Positions 35,001-41,641 of a DNA stretch of 64,000 nucleotides are shown here, in pieces. The position numbers were made by a program, and so were the translations under genes. The stretch comes from Saccharopolyspora phatthalungensis (GTDB lineage Bacteria; Actinomycetota; Actinomycetes; Mycobacteriales; Pseudonocardiaceae): contig NZ_JACHIW010000002.1 of the NCBI RefSeq assembly GCF_014203395.1, positions 496,001 to 560,000 on the forward strand, in the 5' to 3' direction. Each line of letters opens with the position of its first letter. The first letter of the stretch is position 1. The notes under the pieces were generated by a model. That model ran no database searches, was not told the DNA's origin, and worked only from the letters and a program-made list of their open reading frames with translations.

Positions 35001-36621
35001 ACGCACCCGTACCGTCCACAGCAGACGTTAGATCAGGGTTACCGGCAACGTCCGGGCTAGGTGCCGATGGTGTGCTGGCACCGGACTCCCCCCACGTGGC
35101 CGCACCATCGGAAACCAAGGAGCCACCCCGATGCTGCCCAGTGCCGCTACGACCGGTGCTCTGCGCGTCAGACGATGCGAATCCGGCGTGGTCATCGCCA
35201 GTAATCGGGCTGTAAGCAGGGGGCATACCGACACGGGAATCCGCCGCCCCTGTCGTACCGTCGGAACTCAACGCATCGCTGCGGAAAATCTCGTCGCCCT
35301 GGGGCGGGCTGTACTGTGGGGGCGGCGTGCCCGGCCTGTCCTGGTCCCGCAACGAATCCGGACCCGTGCCAATCGAGCCCGGACCCGGTTTCAGGTCGGT
35401 GGTTACTGCTTCGGAACTCGGCAATTGCTTTGTGACGTGCACGTCGGTCGCGCTGCTCGGAGCGCCAGGCTTTTCCCTCAGCTGCGAGCCGGAATCGGAC
35501 TTCAACTCCTCTGACGTGTCCGATTCTGTGCTGCCGGGATCCTTCTCCCCACCGGCATCCCGGGCCCGCCCCGCCGGAGTCAATTCGCCCCGCACCGCCA
35601 ACCCCGTCAACTTCCCCATTCCCGAACCCACCGCTTCAGACAACCCGGCGGTGAACGAGAACGGATTCCACTGCGCCCCCTGACCGCTGATCGCGCCGTA
35701 CCCGGCCTCGCCCAGCATCTCGGTCAAGCCCTCTTCCAGCGACTCCCCCAGCCCATGACCAAACCGCGCCGCCCACATCGCCCGCACCGACATCCCCGTA
35801 TAGTCATCGAGATTTTTGGACACCACATCGGCGAAGCGCGCGATCGACGCCACCGAGTACTGCTGCGCGTGCTTCTCCGCCACCTGCCGCGCCGCCGCCG
35901 CCAACACCTCAACATCGATCCCATCACCCAGACCCCGCACCAACACCTTGGTGACCGCGTTACCCACCACATTGCCCAACGCCGAGAGCGGCACCACCAA
36001 CAGCCCGGTAAACGCCCCCACCCCCACCGCCATCGTGGTCAGATCGCCATCCCACTTCTTCCGCGTCCCCAACGCGAACTGCACACCCTGCGCCCCGCCA
36101 TCAATCACCACCTGAAGCCCGATCCCTACGATCTGGGCCATCGCCAACCGCATAAACAACTGACCCCACCATCGCGACAACACCAACCGCATCACCGCAA
36201 ACCGCGCCGCCAACCACGCCATACTCGCCCCACCCGTAGGACCCGCCATCGCCACCGCCCACGCCACCTCCGCCACCAACAACACCAACCCACCCACCGT
36301 CACAAACTTCAAATACTGCACCTGCAACGCCAGATTCCGCACAAACCCCGCCAACTCCCGCAACCCCACACCACCCGACTCCAACACCGGAACAAACCCC
36401 GCCAAACGATCCGCAAACCGATCCGCCGCCTTCCCCGAAAACCCACCCCGCACCCGCCCCACCACCTCCCCCACCACCGGACCCAACACCTCCACCGCCA
36501 CCGCACCCGACTCCAACCGCTCCGCCACCGCAAACAACGCATCCTCATCCGCATCCGTCATATCCTCACCCGTCAACACCTGAAAAAGCCGCCGCACCTC
36601 CTCCGGCACCAGCACAGACAC
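29059..36621 (-). CDS. Giant repeat protein (~2,520 aa): WXG100-like N-domain, acidic linkers, 18 HTH-like repeats
   Basis: Function unknown. Residues 1-~130 resemble the WXG100-like/CpnT-type N-domain (VLVPEEVRRLFQVLTGEDM, DEDALFAVAERLESGA, FADRLAGFVPVLESGG). A hydrophobic region follows (FVTVGGLVLLVAEVAWAVAMA to LAMAQIVGIGLQVVI), then a helical segment with LGESLEEGLTEMLGEAGYGAIS. From about residue 340 to 980 it is Ser/Asp/Gly/Pro-rich and acidic, with a 92-residue block present twice. The rest carries 18 copies of a ~46-50-residue unit around YTGAALGEKFGKSTAWGQ and RLAEIRDEGG, in four blocks (3, 5, 4 and 6 copies) separated by acidic linkers. Basic KRGRDED-type patches occur in two linkers. 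The HTH look of each unit suggests nucleic-acid binding; the N-domain suggests ESX-type export. I find no known toxin domain at the C-terminus. I preferred GTG 36621 to TTG 36633. Confidence 0.8.
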   Translation of the reverse strand: MSVLVPEEVRRLFQVLTGEDMTDADEDALFAVAERLESGAVAVEVLGPVVGEVVGRVRGGFSGKAADRFADRLAGFVPVLESGGVGLRELAGFVRNLALQVQYLKFVTVGGLVLLVAEVAWAVAMAGPTGGASMAWLAARFAVMRLVLSRWWGQLFMRLAMAQIVGIGLQVVIDGGAQGVQFALGTRKKWDGDLTTMAVGVGAFTGLLVVPLSALGNVVGNAVTKVLVRGLGDGIDVEVLAAAARQVAEKHAQQYSVASIARFADVVSKNLDDYTGMSVRAMWAARFGHGLGESLEEGLTEMLGEAGYGAISGQGAQWNPFSFTAGLSEAVGSGMGKLTGLAVRGELTPAGRARDAGGEKDPGSTESDTSEELKSDSGSQLREKPGAPSSATDVHVTKQLPSSEAVTTDLKPGPGSIGTGPDSLRDQDRPGTPPPQYSPPQGDEIFRSDALSSDGTTGAADSRVGMPPAYSPITGDDHAGFASSDAQSTGRSGTGQHRGGSLVSDGAATWGESGASTPSAPSPDVAGNPDLTSAVDGTGASVARSAPESVPGSPNPVHSASTGSAAKGGDPDLDSPSNDEVVSASYSEAMLPGQEAAWDGATKWAGSGLDVLARSSTTVPAGASEGAGAETADRGVVPEWTAPDLRREVQWARSVGGPRAAAVQIVQGTHDVVALAREDAEVSLDDVVALVAAKVDEVGRAAAVRFSLELAARLDTRGTGLGVRAGAEPSFPDEIAVFEDSTGSGQAAGVIGESADDPLPPGPEPTAESALDGMDVGGLGPADGAGLGSAEWAESVPESGFPILPEIAGAGGFGEVGADGGLSGIEPWSWGVDEMPGSGGLDLAAGAGDVNLVELEFFDFDVGVAELDNGAVDALAEGAATALWAESVPESGFPILPEIAGAGGFGEVGADGGLSGIEPWSWGVDEMPGSGGLDLAAGVGDVNLVGLEFFDFDVGVTELDNGAVDALAEGAGNSRRFEREPEAKRVQEAARVEARRARDAGEPYIALALGQKFGKSKEWGRLRLGEIRDEGGATSLASRGQELADVREAARVEARRARDAGEPYTGAALGQKFGKSTAWGQQRLVEIRDEGGATSSAVREREVERFREVERLREAARVEARRARDAGEPYTGAALGQKFGKSTTWGQQRLAEIRIEGGARRSDSLERGLDSRSAALVFGESVGSGEVGSAADDSSWAVGDSGGGGLGSIAVSSGRKRGRDEDSGDEGAGRRPVGRVGGAVDRAAEVVNAAGVFDGVGLGSAEVVDEVAGAEGWWARGGVSAEGAVSADLFDVEWAESGGEEGFAVMPEFVGADDRGVGAWGSFVEGAEVLPVGSGDEAADSDLGAVEEVGRPGRAELVNEAARVEARRARDAGEPYSGAELGKKFGRSTSWGHQRLGEIRDEGGATSSAVRERLREAARVEARRARDAGEPYTGAALGKKFGKSESWGKARIAEITSGVAQRALRENELELAREREAGRAEARRARDAGEPYTAAELGEKFGKSKAWGGRLLAEIRAEGGATSSAVREREGDRLREAARVEACRARDAGEPYTGAALGEKFGKSKAWGQHRLGEIRDEGGATSSALRGQEWADARVAARVEARRARDAGEPYTAAALGEKFGKSVVWGWRRLAEIRIEGGARRSDSLERGLDSRSAALVFGESVGSGEVGSAADDSADLSDVESAESGGEEGFAVMPEFVGADDRGVGAWGSFVEGAEVLPVGSGDEAADSDLGAVEEVGRPGSAELVNESALVEARRARDAGEPYTGAALGEKFGMSSAWGKARIAEIRGGVAQRALRGNELELAREREAGRAEACRARDAGEPYTGAALGEKFGKSTAWGEHRLGEIRDEGGATSSALRGQEWADARVAALVEARRARDAGETYTAAALGEKFGKSTAWGQQRLVEIRDEDGATSSAVRQRAGERLREAALVEARRARDAGEPYTAAALGKKFGKSTAWGQQRLAQIRDEGGARQSDSQERGLDSRSAALVFEESVGSGEVGGAAAEPADDSSWHFDLASGLWSFGAAVGDSGGGGLGSIAVSSGRKRGRDEDSGDEGARRRPVGPVGGAVDRAAEVVNAAEVLDGVGLGSAEVVDEVDRGVGAWGSFVEGAEVLPVGSGDEAADSDLGAVEEVGRPGRAELVNEAARVEARRARDAGEPYSGAALGKKFGKSKFWGRLRLGEIRDEGGATSSAVREREVERLREAARMEARRARDAGKPYTGAALGEKFGKRSGWGNHRLAEIRAEGGATSSTVQARADVREAARVEARRARDAGEPYTGAALGEKFGKSKFWGQLRLAEIRSGVAQRALRGNEPELAREREAGRAEALRARDAGEPYTAAELGKKFGKSKAWGWRLLAEIRAEGGATSSTVQARADVREAARVEALRARDAGEPYTGAALGKKFGRSSAWGKIRLAEIKNQGGATRSDLQGQERADVREAARVEARRARDAGEPYTVTGLGKKFGKSAAWGSLRLQEIRNEAGSSAGEASGAAGGVDEITERFPRRSRRGGGGDFA
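29130..33690 (-). repeat. 18 tandem/clustered HTH-like coding repeats in four blocks
   Basis: Repeat units of about 140-150 bases encode REAARVEARRARDAGEPY, then TGAALGEKFGKS, a variable pair, WG, and RLAEIRDEGGATSS. In minus-strand order there are three units (about 33690-33140), five (32540-31700), four (31380-30690) and six (30190-29130). The linkers are themselves repeated: the sequence encoding RSAALVFGESVGSGEV and GSFVEGAEVLPVGSGDEAADSDLG occurs three or four times. Variation concentrates in the two residues before WG and the two to four after it, i.e. where an HTH recognition helix would contact DNA. Confidence 0.85.
33717..34255 (-). repeat. Two-copy 92-codon direct repeat in the giant gene
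   Basis: A ~276-base unit (33717-33986 and 33993-34255) encodes nearly identical acidic segments containing ESGFPILPEIAGAGG, WSWGVDEMPGSGGLDLAAG and EFFDFDVGV. Only a handful of codons differ, so the duplication is recent. Confidence 0.8.
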
Positions 36622-37005
36622 CAAACCACCCAATCAGCTCACACACTCGGACTAGGCCGAAACGACCATCGCGCCAGTATTATGAGTCAGACATCCCGCC
36701 CGTTACACCATGCACCCCGACACGCACCATAATTCTTGCGCGTTTAACTCTCAAAACCCAGCAAAAGGGCTCATCTACAAGCTTCGCGGAGCGCTGAAAC
36801 CGAGAACCGCCACAGCTGTCGCCAGAGTTGGTGAGTGATCTACCCGATCTTCACCTGCTGACCCGGCTGGTGCCGGACGAGCCCGCCGGGCACTGCGCCG
36901 CAGCGGTACGAATGCCTCCTGACGGCTGGCTGCGGCCGTGCAGGGGTGGGCTGTGCTGGGCGGTCGGATGGCGGGTCAGTGTAGCCGCGAAGTCCACGGC
37001 GGCGG
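36622..37005. other. Gene-free region upstream of giant gene
   Basis: About 380 bases between the giant gene's start and the end of the HNH pseudogene. The part near 36660-36800 is relatively AT-rich (TATTATGAGTCAG, CATAATTCTTGCG) and probably contains the giant gene's promoter. No RNA or gene is supported. Confidence 0.45.
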
Positions 37006-38387
37006 TCAGCTGACCGCCGCTTCGGAACGCGCCCAGCACGTTTCGCCCGCCGGGTCCCGCGGCGTGGGGATGAGGTCCCGGAGGTGTTCGCGATGCTGGG
37101 CAGGCAGCGCCTTGCCGCCCGGTCTCGGTCTTCGATTAACGTCCACTGTGGCCGGTGGGACGAAGACGGGTCTGCCGTCGCGCATCTCGATCTCCCACCG
37201 CTGACTGTGCACGGCGCGGTGGTGGTGGCCACAGAGCATTGTCATGTTGGCCAGTTCGGTGGGGCCACCATCGATCCAGCTCACGAGGTGGTGGGCGTCG
37301 GGGGTTCCCGGCGGCCGGTCGCAACCGGGAAACGAACAGACACCGTCTCGCTGAAGCAGCGCGGCCCGGATGTGCGGGGGTGCGGTCAGCTTGGCCCGGC
37401 CGACGTCCAGGGGAAGCCCGTCGCCGTCGAGGACCATCGGCAGTACCTCGCTGTCGCAGGCGATGTGCCTGGCGTTCTCGGCGGTGATGGCGCGTTCGGT
37501 GTTGAGGGTGCCGGGCATGCCGTGCTCGTCGAGGAAGCCCAGCCCGCGCTTGAGATCCTCGAAGTCGATAGTGATCGTCAGGTGCGGCCGTTGCCCACCG
37601 GCACGCGGCACCCCATCGGAATCGATGGCCAGATCGAGCAACGCGGCGAAGCCGTCGGCATTGCGCTGCCCGACGCTGCGAGAGTCCTTCTCCCCGTCGA
37701 ATTCCGGACACGGTGCGGCCAGCGGTTCCATGAGCGCGGCGAATTTGGCCCCGGTCTCGCGGTCCAGCCGGGCCTTGATGACCATCATCCCGTCCCGAGC
37801 GGTCGCGTAGTGCAATTCCCGCGCCTCGTGCTGGCCCTCTTCGTCCTGGTAGGCCCCGTCCTGATCGAACAGATACCTGATCCGTTCGGCGATTGTCTCC
37901 AGCTCACGCGGCGGCACCTGGCGGGCGTACCCGGCCAGGGTCGCCTCGACCTCCCCCACCCTGTGGCAACGGGCGTACTCCGGGAGCCGGTGCACGCCCG
38001 CCACGATCACGCGCGCGTGCTCAAGACTGATCGCCCCTCCGACAAAGCAGCAGCCGTCTCGGGAAGCTCAGCGGGCATCGTCTCGCCATACAACGAGGCC
38101 CGGTCCTCAACGTTGTGGGCGACCTTCACACGAGTCTTGGCATCCCGGTGGTCGATATTGAGAAGCTCCCGCAACCACACCTGCATCGACCTCGCGCCAC
38201 GGTCGGCGTGCAGCCCCCGCCGGTCCGCCTCGGCGATCACCTGCAACTGCTCCATCATCGCCACCCGCATGGTCTGCTCACAGCGCTGAATCCGGGCGAT
38301 GAGCTCGGCATCCGAGCACGACACCGCAGACGACCGCGAAGACATCATCTCCACGTTCGGATCCTGGGTGTCCGTCAACGGTGCCAT
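37006..38387 (-). pseudogene. DUF222-HNH endonuclease gene with a single-base frameshift
   Basis: Two adjacent frames make up one DUF222/HNH (13E12-type) protein of about 460 residues. The first (38387-38007) encodes the DUF222 N-terminus (ELIARIQRCEQTMRVAMMEQLQ) and runs into a stop after AAALSEGRS. The second continues as EGAISLEHARVIVAGVHRLPEYARC and goes on to the C-terminal HNH motif (CSFPGCDRPP, DAHHLVSWIDGGPT, NMTMLCGHHHRAVH). The frames are joined by adding one G in the GGGG run near 38042. This could be a true inactivating deletion or a sequencing error in a homopolymer. Such genes are scattered, multi-copy and of mobile character in Pseudonocardiaceae and mycobacteria. Confidence 0.8.
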
Positions 38388-38924
38388 GCCTCCATTCTCT
38401 CAGATTCGAACACCCATTCGCACGCTTTTCAACATCGCTTGATCAGGTGAAAACCCCTACCCCACAACAAAAACTCTCCACCACACGCCGAAGGCGCCCC
38501 TCAGCACACGCCCGTACGTCACGCCGAAGACGCCTCCACGCCACGCCGAAGGCGCCCCTCATCACGACCGATCAAAACCCCTTACGAAACAACCACAAGC
38601 CGACCGGCACCAGTCCCAGCCACGGCCGAATCCGCCGCCCCGCAACGCGACCTGCCCGATGTGCCAGCCCACTCCGGGGCCATCCCCGCGATACAAAGCC
38701 GAACCGGGGCTGTGGGCCGGATGTCAAGCCTGAAACCTCGAAGAGGCGGCCGCCAGGCCGGGCTTGACCTCCGGAACGCAGCCCCCACACTCCACCGATC
38801 GCGGGGATGGCCCATCCAACACGGAACCTCCCACAGCCCCAACCCCCCTCGAAAGGCGCGGCGAATCACGTCAAGGCGCCCGGAATCCCTCAGGCCGCGG
38901 ACTCCACACCGTCCAACTTATTAA
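38388..38924. other. Gene-free region with short CGCCGAAG repeats and a large imperfect inverted repeat
   Basis: No supported gene in ~540 bases. Near 38487-38560 the sequence ACGCCGAAGGCGCC recurs three times with variation. At 38677-38730 and 38760-38813, arms of about 54 bases, including GGGCCATCCCCGCGAT and its complement ATCGCGGGGATGGCCC, and GTCAAGCC with GGCTTGAC, can fold into one long imperfect hairpin around a ~29-base loop. It could be a small transposable remnant or a structured RNA. Confidence 0.5.
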
Positions 38925-38925
38925 T

Positions 38926-39037
38926 ATCTAGGCCGCGGGGCCTGATCCGGGACTCCAAGGACCCGAACGGCCCGGCACTCGCGATCGATGTCGCCGCGTT
39001 CGTGCAGGCGATCAAGGACGGGCGCTTCGAGCACTAG
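38926..39037 (+). pseudogene. 3' fragment of a DUF397 gene
   Basis: Encodes only SRPRGLIRDSKDPNGPALAI and the rest of the DUF397 C-terminus up to the stop at 39037. The N-terminal part and any ribosome binding site are missing, and no regulator gene is upstream. It is the truncated left end of the duplicated segment. Confidence 0.85.
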
Positions 39038-39077
39038 CCGGGAACCCTGCTTGGGTTTCGGTCACCTTGGGCGTGAG

Positions 39078-39146
39078 GGCGATTTCGCGCGAAATCGCCG
39101 CCAGCCCCGCGCCGGGACCGTCGATTTCGCGCGAAATCGACGGTCC
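39078..39146. terminator. Two GATTTC-type palindromes downstream of mbtH copy A
   Basis: The first palindrome is 39078-39099 (arms GGCGATTTCGC / GCGAAATCGCC). The second, 39115-39146, is a perfect 32-base palindrome with arm GGACCGTCGATTTCGC. The second lies 8 bases beyond the MbtH stop codon and would terminate minus-strand transcription; the first follows the DUF397 fragment. The same pair is found at 41317-41385. Confidence 0.7.
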
Positions 39147-39153
39147 TTCGGCG

Positions 39154-39363
39154 TCAGCGGCCCATCGCTTCGATGAGGCTTTTCGGGCGGAGGTCCGTCC
39201 AGTTCTCCTCGACGTAGGCCAGGCAGGCGTCCCGGGTGTCTTCGCCGTGGACCTTCGTCCAGCCGGCCGGGATCTCAACGAATGTCGGCCACAGGGAGTG
39301 CTGGCCCTCGTCGTTGACCAGCACCAGGTAGCGGCCTTCGGGGTCTTCGAACGGGTTCGTCAT
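39154..39363 (-). CDS. mbtH: MbtH-like protein, duplicate copy A
   Basis: 69-residue MbtH-family chaperone for NRPS adenylation domains: [33 protein letters not shown], then [11 protein letters not shown], containing the family's conserved tryptophans and the DLRP motif. It differs from copy B (41393-41602) at only two residues (Leu/Val near position 13, Ile/Val near position 31). The frame is intact, but upstream there is only a promoterless carrier-domain fragment joined to a cassette, so it may be poorly expressed. Confidence 0.88.
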   Translation of the reverse strand: MTNPFEDPEGRYLVLVNDEGQHSLWPTFVEIPAGWTKVHGEDTRDACLAYVEENWTDLRPKSLIEAMGR

Positions 39364-39419
39364 CTGGTTGATTCCTCTCTCCTGAGATGACCGGTCTCCT
39401 GTGATGACCGGTCATTCGC

Positions 39420-39711
39420 CTAGCGCGACGCTTCGAGCACCTTGGCCAAGCGGCCGACCGTGGGGTGGTCGTAGAGCTGGTGAACCGCCACACGGATCGG
39501 GAGCGACCCGTTGATCCGGGCGACGAGTTGCGCCGCGCGCAGGGAGTTGCCGCCCAGTTCGAAGAACGCGTCGTCCCGGCCGATCCGCTCGTGACCGAGC
39601 ACGTCGCCCCAGATCGCGGCCAGCTTTCGCTCCAGTTCGGTCTCCGGCTCGGCGTACTTGCGCCGCCCCCGCTGCGACTCCGCCCGCGCCACCGCCAACA
39701 GCGCGGCCTGA
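39420..39711 (-). pseudogene. C-terminal carrier-domain fragment duplicated from the ligase-KR-T gene
   Basis: Encodes ALLAVARAESQRGRRKYAE through FFELGGNSLRAAQLVARING to the stop, identical to the C-terminus of the gene at 41642-45409 except for Ile in place of Met near the end. It breaks off at 39711 where the regulatory cassette starts, and has no start codon of its own. A longer open frame exists through the cassette, but that part is the antisense of the small Cys-rich gene and is unlikely to be translated. Confidence 0.85.
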
Positions 39712-39808
39712 CCTTTTACAAGGGAACAGGATCGGGCGGAGGCATAGCTTGTGGCCGGATGGCAGCCCCTTTCGTCGGCCGGCCGCAATGGACCGATGGT
39801 TGAGTAAG

Positions 39809-40096
39809 TCACCGAACGTGATTGCGCTTCACGCACTCCCGAACCCGCCCAGCACCCGGTTTCGGCCGAACCCGCCGCCGAGCCGAGTTCGACGGATGCC
39901 GCAGCCGGGTCTGCGCCTTGGCGATTCGCACGCACCAGGCGCAACGTGGACGAGTTGTCGTCGGATGCCCGACGTCCGCCCACATCACCTCAGCGCCGCA
40001 CACACCGTGCTGGCCGGGGTGCGGTACGAAATGTGTTTCCAGTGCTCGCAATCCAGGCGAAGGAAGCCACCGTGGCCACTCCTCCAGTTCGGACAT
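39809..40096 (-). CDS. Small Cys-rich (zinc-ribbon-like) protein, cassette copy 2
   Basis: A 95-residue paralogue of 27521-27808, starting MSELEEWPRWLPSPGLRALETHFV with the same CGAEVMWADVGHPTTTRPRCAWC putative metal site. ATG 40096 follows GGAGG. Substitutions cluster in the loop before the first cysteine (VPHPGQHGV versus VSRPGKFGA) while the Cys segment is kept, which suggests a real, selected protein. Divergent from the XRE regulator; its function is unknown. Confidence 0.6.
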   Translation of the reverse strand: MSELEEWPRWLPSPGLRALETHFVPHPGQHGVCGAEVMWADVGHPTTTRPRCAWCVRIAKAQTRLRHPSNSARRRVRPKPGAGRVRECVKRNHVR

Positions 40097-40254
40097 GACA
40101 CCTCCGACTTGGGACTAATCGCTGATCGAGGTTGTTGTCCCAGGATCCGACAACGGTGACAACTAACGCAAAGTGTTACCATGATCGCAACGAGTAATGT
40201 GACGCTGGCGTAGCACTCGTTAGCCGGTTGCCGTCGACGACATGGAGCCGATAG
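40097..40254. promoter_or_regulatory. Divergent promoter region of cassette 2 with possible operator
   Basis: AACGAGT (40189-40195) and ACTCGTT (40215-40221) form an inverted repeat centred between the Cys-rich gene and the XRE gene, a plausible operator for autoregulation. GGAG lies 8 nt before the XRE start codon. The site was judged by eye only. Confidence 0.35.
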
Positions 40255-41100
40255 ATGGCCAGAACACCAAAAGCACGTGCACTTGGTGGTGCCCTGCGAC
40301 AGGCCCGCGAAGATCGAGGGCTCAAACTGCGCGAGTTCTCATCCATGCTCGGCCGCGACGCCGGAGTCCTGTCGCGCTGGGAGACGGGCGAACGAACACC
40401 AAAACCCGAGCAAGTCGCGCAGATACTCACCGCGCTGGGCGTCCTCGGTGACAGGTACGAGGAAATCGTGTCCCTCGCTTACGGTACCGACGCCCCGCAA
40501 TGGGTGGCGACCCGACTGCCGGATCAGAAACAGCAACTCTCGGCGCTGGTCGATTACGAGCAGAACGCTTCAGAGATCACCGAAGTAGCGCCGCTGCTGA
40601 TACCCGGGTTGTTGCAGACCAGCGGCTACATCCGAGCAATCATGTCCGGAGGCGGTGTTCCGGCCGGGGAGATCGCAACCCGCGCCGCAATCCGGATCGG
40701 CCGCAAGGACGTCATCACCCGAGACAGACCCGCTCACTTTCTCGCCTTGGTGGGCGAGGGAGCCCTCCGCCAAGCTGTCGGAGGCCGTGACACGATGCTC
40801 GACCAGTTGAAGTATCTGCTCGACATGAGCAAACGGCCAAACATCGTCTGCCGAATCGTGCCGCACAGCAGCGGATGGAATCCCTCGCTCGAAGGCGGCT
40901 TCTTGCTGATCAAGCAGTACAAGCTCGACCCTGTGGTAGTGCTGGAGAATCGACGTTCGGGACTGTTCTTGCACGAATACGGCGACATCACGGCTTACCA
41001 GCATGCGGTGGATCAGGTCGCCGAGAGCGCTCTGGACGTGAGGCAGTCCAGGATTTTGCTTCATGAAGCGATCAAGAGAGTGGAGGTACGCAGTGAATGA
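40255..41100 (+). CDS. XRE-family regulator with DUF5753 domain, cassette copy 2
   Basis: A 281-residue regulator: N-terminal Cro/C1 HTH (LKLREFSSMLGRDAGVLSRWETGERTP) and DUF5753 (EVAPLLIPGLLQTSGYIRAIM, FLALVGEGALRQAVGG, NIVCRIVPHSSGWNPSLEGGFLLI, GLFLHEYGDITAYQHAVDQV). ATG 40255 starts at MARTPKARALGGALR, which aligns with the preferred start of copy 1. It overlaps the DUF397 gene by 8 nt. Low similarity to the regulator of copy 1 (mainly motif residues are shared) contrasts with the nearly identical flanks. Confidence 0.88.
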   Translation: MARTPKARALGGALRQAREDRGLKLREFSSMLGRDAGVLSRWETGERTPKPEQVAQILTALGVLGDRYEEIVSLAYGTDAPQWVATRLPDQKQQLSALVDYEQNASEITEVAPLLIPGLLQTSGYIRAIMSGGGVPAGEIATRAAIRIGRKDVITRDRPAHFLALVGEGALRQAVGGRDTMLDQLKYLLDMSKRPNIVCRIVPHSSGWNPSLEGGFLLIKQYKLDPVVVLENRRSGLFLHEYGDITAYQHAVDQVAESALDVRQSRILLHEAIKRVEVRSE

Positions 41101-41269
41101 CCGTTACCTTTGGCAGAAATCCAGCCGAAGCCAGAACCTGCAAACGTGTGTCGAGTTATCTAGGCCGCGTGGCCTGATTCGGGACTCCAAGGACCCGAAC
41201 GGCCCGGCGCTCGCGGTCGACGTCGCTGCGTTCGTGCAGGCGATCAAAGACGGGCGCTTCAGGCGCTAG
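41093..41269 (+). CDS. DUF397 protein, cassette copy 2
   Basis: 58 residues: NDRYLWQKSSRSQNLQTCVELS, then the DUF397 core GLIRDSKDPNGPALAVDVAAF. Start GTG 41093 has GGAGG 7 nt upstream within the regulator gene, and overlaps its stop. The first ~20 residues differ from copy 1, and the rest is nearly identical. It is convergent with the MbtH gene of the NRPS operon, separated from it by two palindromes. Confidence 0.85.
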   Translation: MNDRYLWQKSSRSQNLQTCVELSRPRGLIRDSKDPNGPALAVDVAAFVQAIKDGRFRR

Positions 41270-41316
41270 CGACTCCTCCGGGCCCCTGATCGGGTGTCGG
41301 TCGCCCTGGGGGTGGG

Positions 41317-41385
41317 GGCGATTTCGCGCGAAATCGCCACCAGCCCTGGGGCGGGACCGTCGATTTCGCGCGAAATCGACGGTCC
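41317..41385. terminator. Two GATTTC-type palindromes between DUF397 and mbtH copy B
   Basis: 41317-41338 (arm GGCGATTTCGC) and 41354-41385 (perfect 32-base palindrome, arm GGACCGTCGATTTCGC). The second starts 8 bases beyond the MbtH stop and probably terminates the NRPS operon; the first would stop transcription from the regulator side. Confidence 0.7.
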
Positions 41386-41392
41386 TTCGGCA

Positions 41393-41602
41393 TCAGCGTC
41401 CCATCGCTTCGATGAGGCTTTTCGGGCGGAGGTCCGTCCAGTTCTCCTCGACGTAGGCCAGGCAGGCGTCCCGGGTGTCTTCGCCGTGGACCTTCGTCCA
41501 GCCGGCCGGGACCTCGACGAACGTCGGCCACAGGGAGTGCTGGCCTTCGTCGTTCACCAGCACCACGTAGCGGCCCTCGGGGTCCTCGAACGGGTTCGTC
41601 AT
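41393..41602 (-). CDS. mbtH: MbtH-like protein, copy B, last gene of the NRPS operon
   Basis: 69-residue MbtH-family protein, needed by many actinobacterial adenylation domains for folding and activity. Visible: [51 protein letters not shown]. It begins 40 nt after the ligase-KR-T gene on the same strand and ends in a strong palindrome, so it is the natural end of the minus-strand NRPS operon. Confidence 0.93.
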   Translation of the reverse strand: MTNPFEDPEGRYVVLVNDEGQHSLWPTFVEVPAGWTKVHGEDTRDACLAYVEENWTDLRPKSLIEAMGR

Positions 41603-41641
41603 CTGGTTGTTTCCTCTCTCCTGAGCTGACCGGTCATTCGC

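Larger units (their letters stand above)
38925..39711. repeat. Duplicated segment A (DUF397 3' end, palindromes, mbtH, carrier fragment); copy of 41157-41932
   Basis: Sequence from TATCTAGGCCGCG to the CCTGA near 39711 repeats 41157-41932 almost base for base. The main difference is a short extra direct repeat in copy A between the MbtH gene and the carrier fragment (GACCGGTCTCCTGTGAT region). Copy A is cut on the left inside the DUF397 gene and on the right inside the carrier domain, exactly where the cassette sequence CCTGACCTTTTACA begins. Confidence 0.85.

Noticed and set aside
29029..35060. Several long Pro/Arg/His-rich frames on the plus strand
   Set aside because: Shadows of the giant repeat gene; their periodicity is that of the minus-strand repeats.
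36840..37232. 130-codon minus-strand frame overlapping the end of the HNH gene
   Set aside because: Out-of-frame with the HNH motif, Arg/Pro-rich and without a ribosome binding site.
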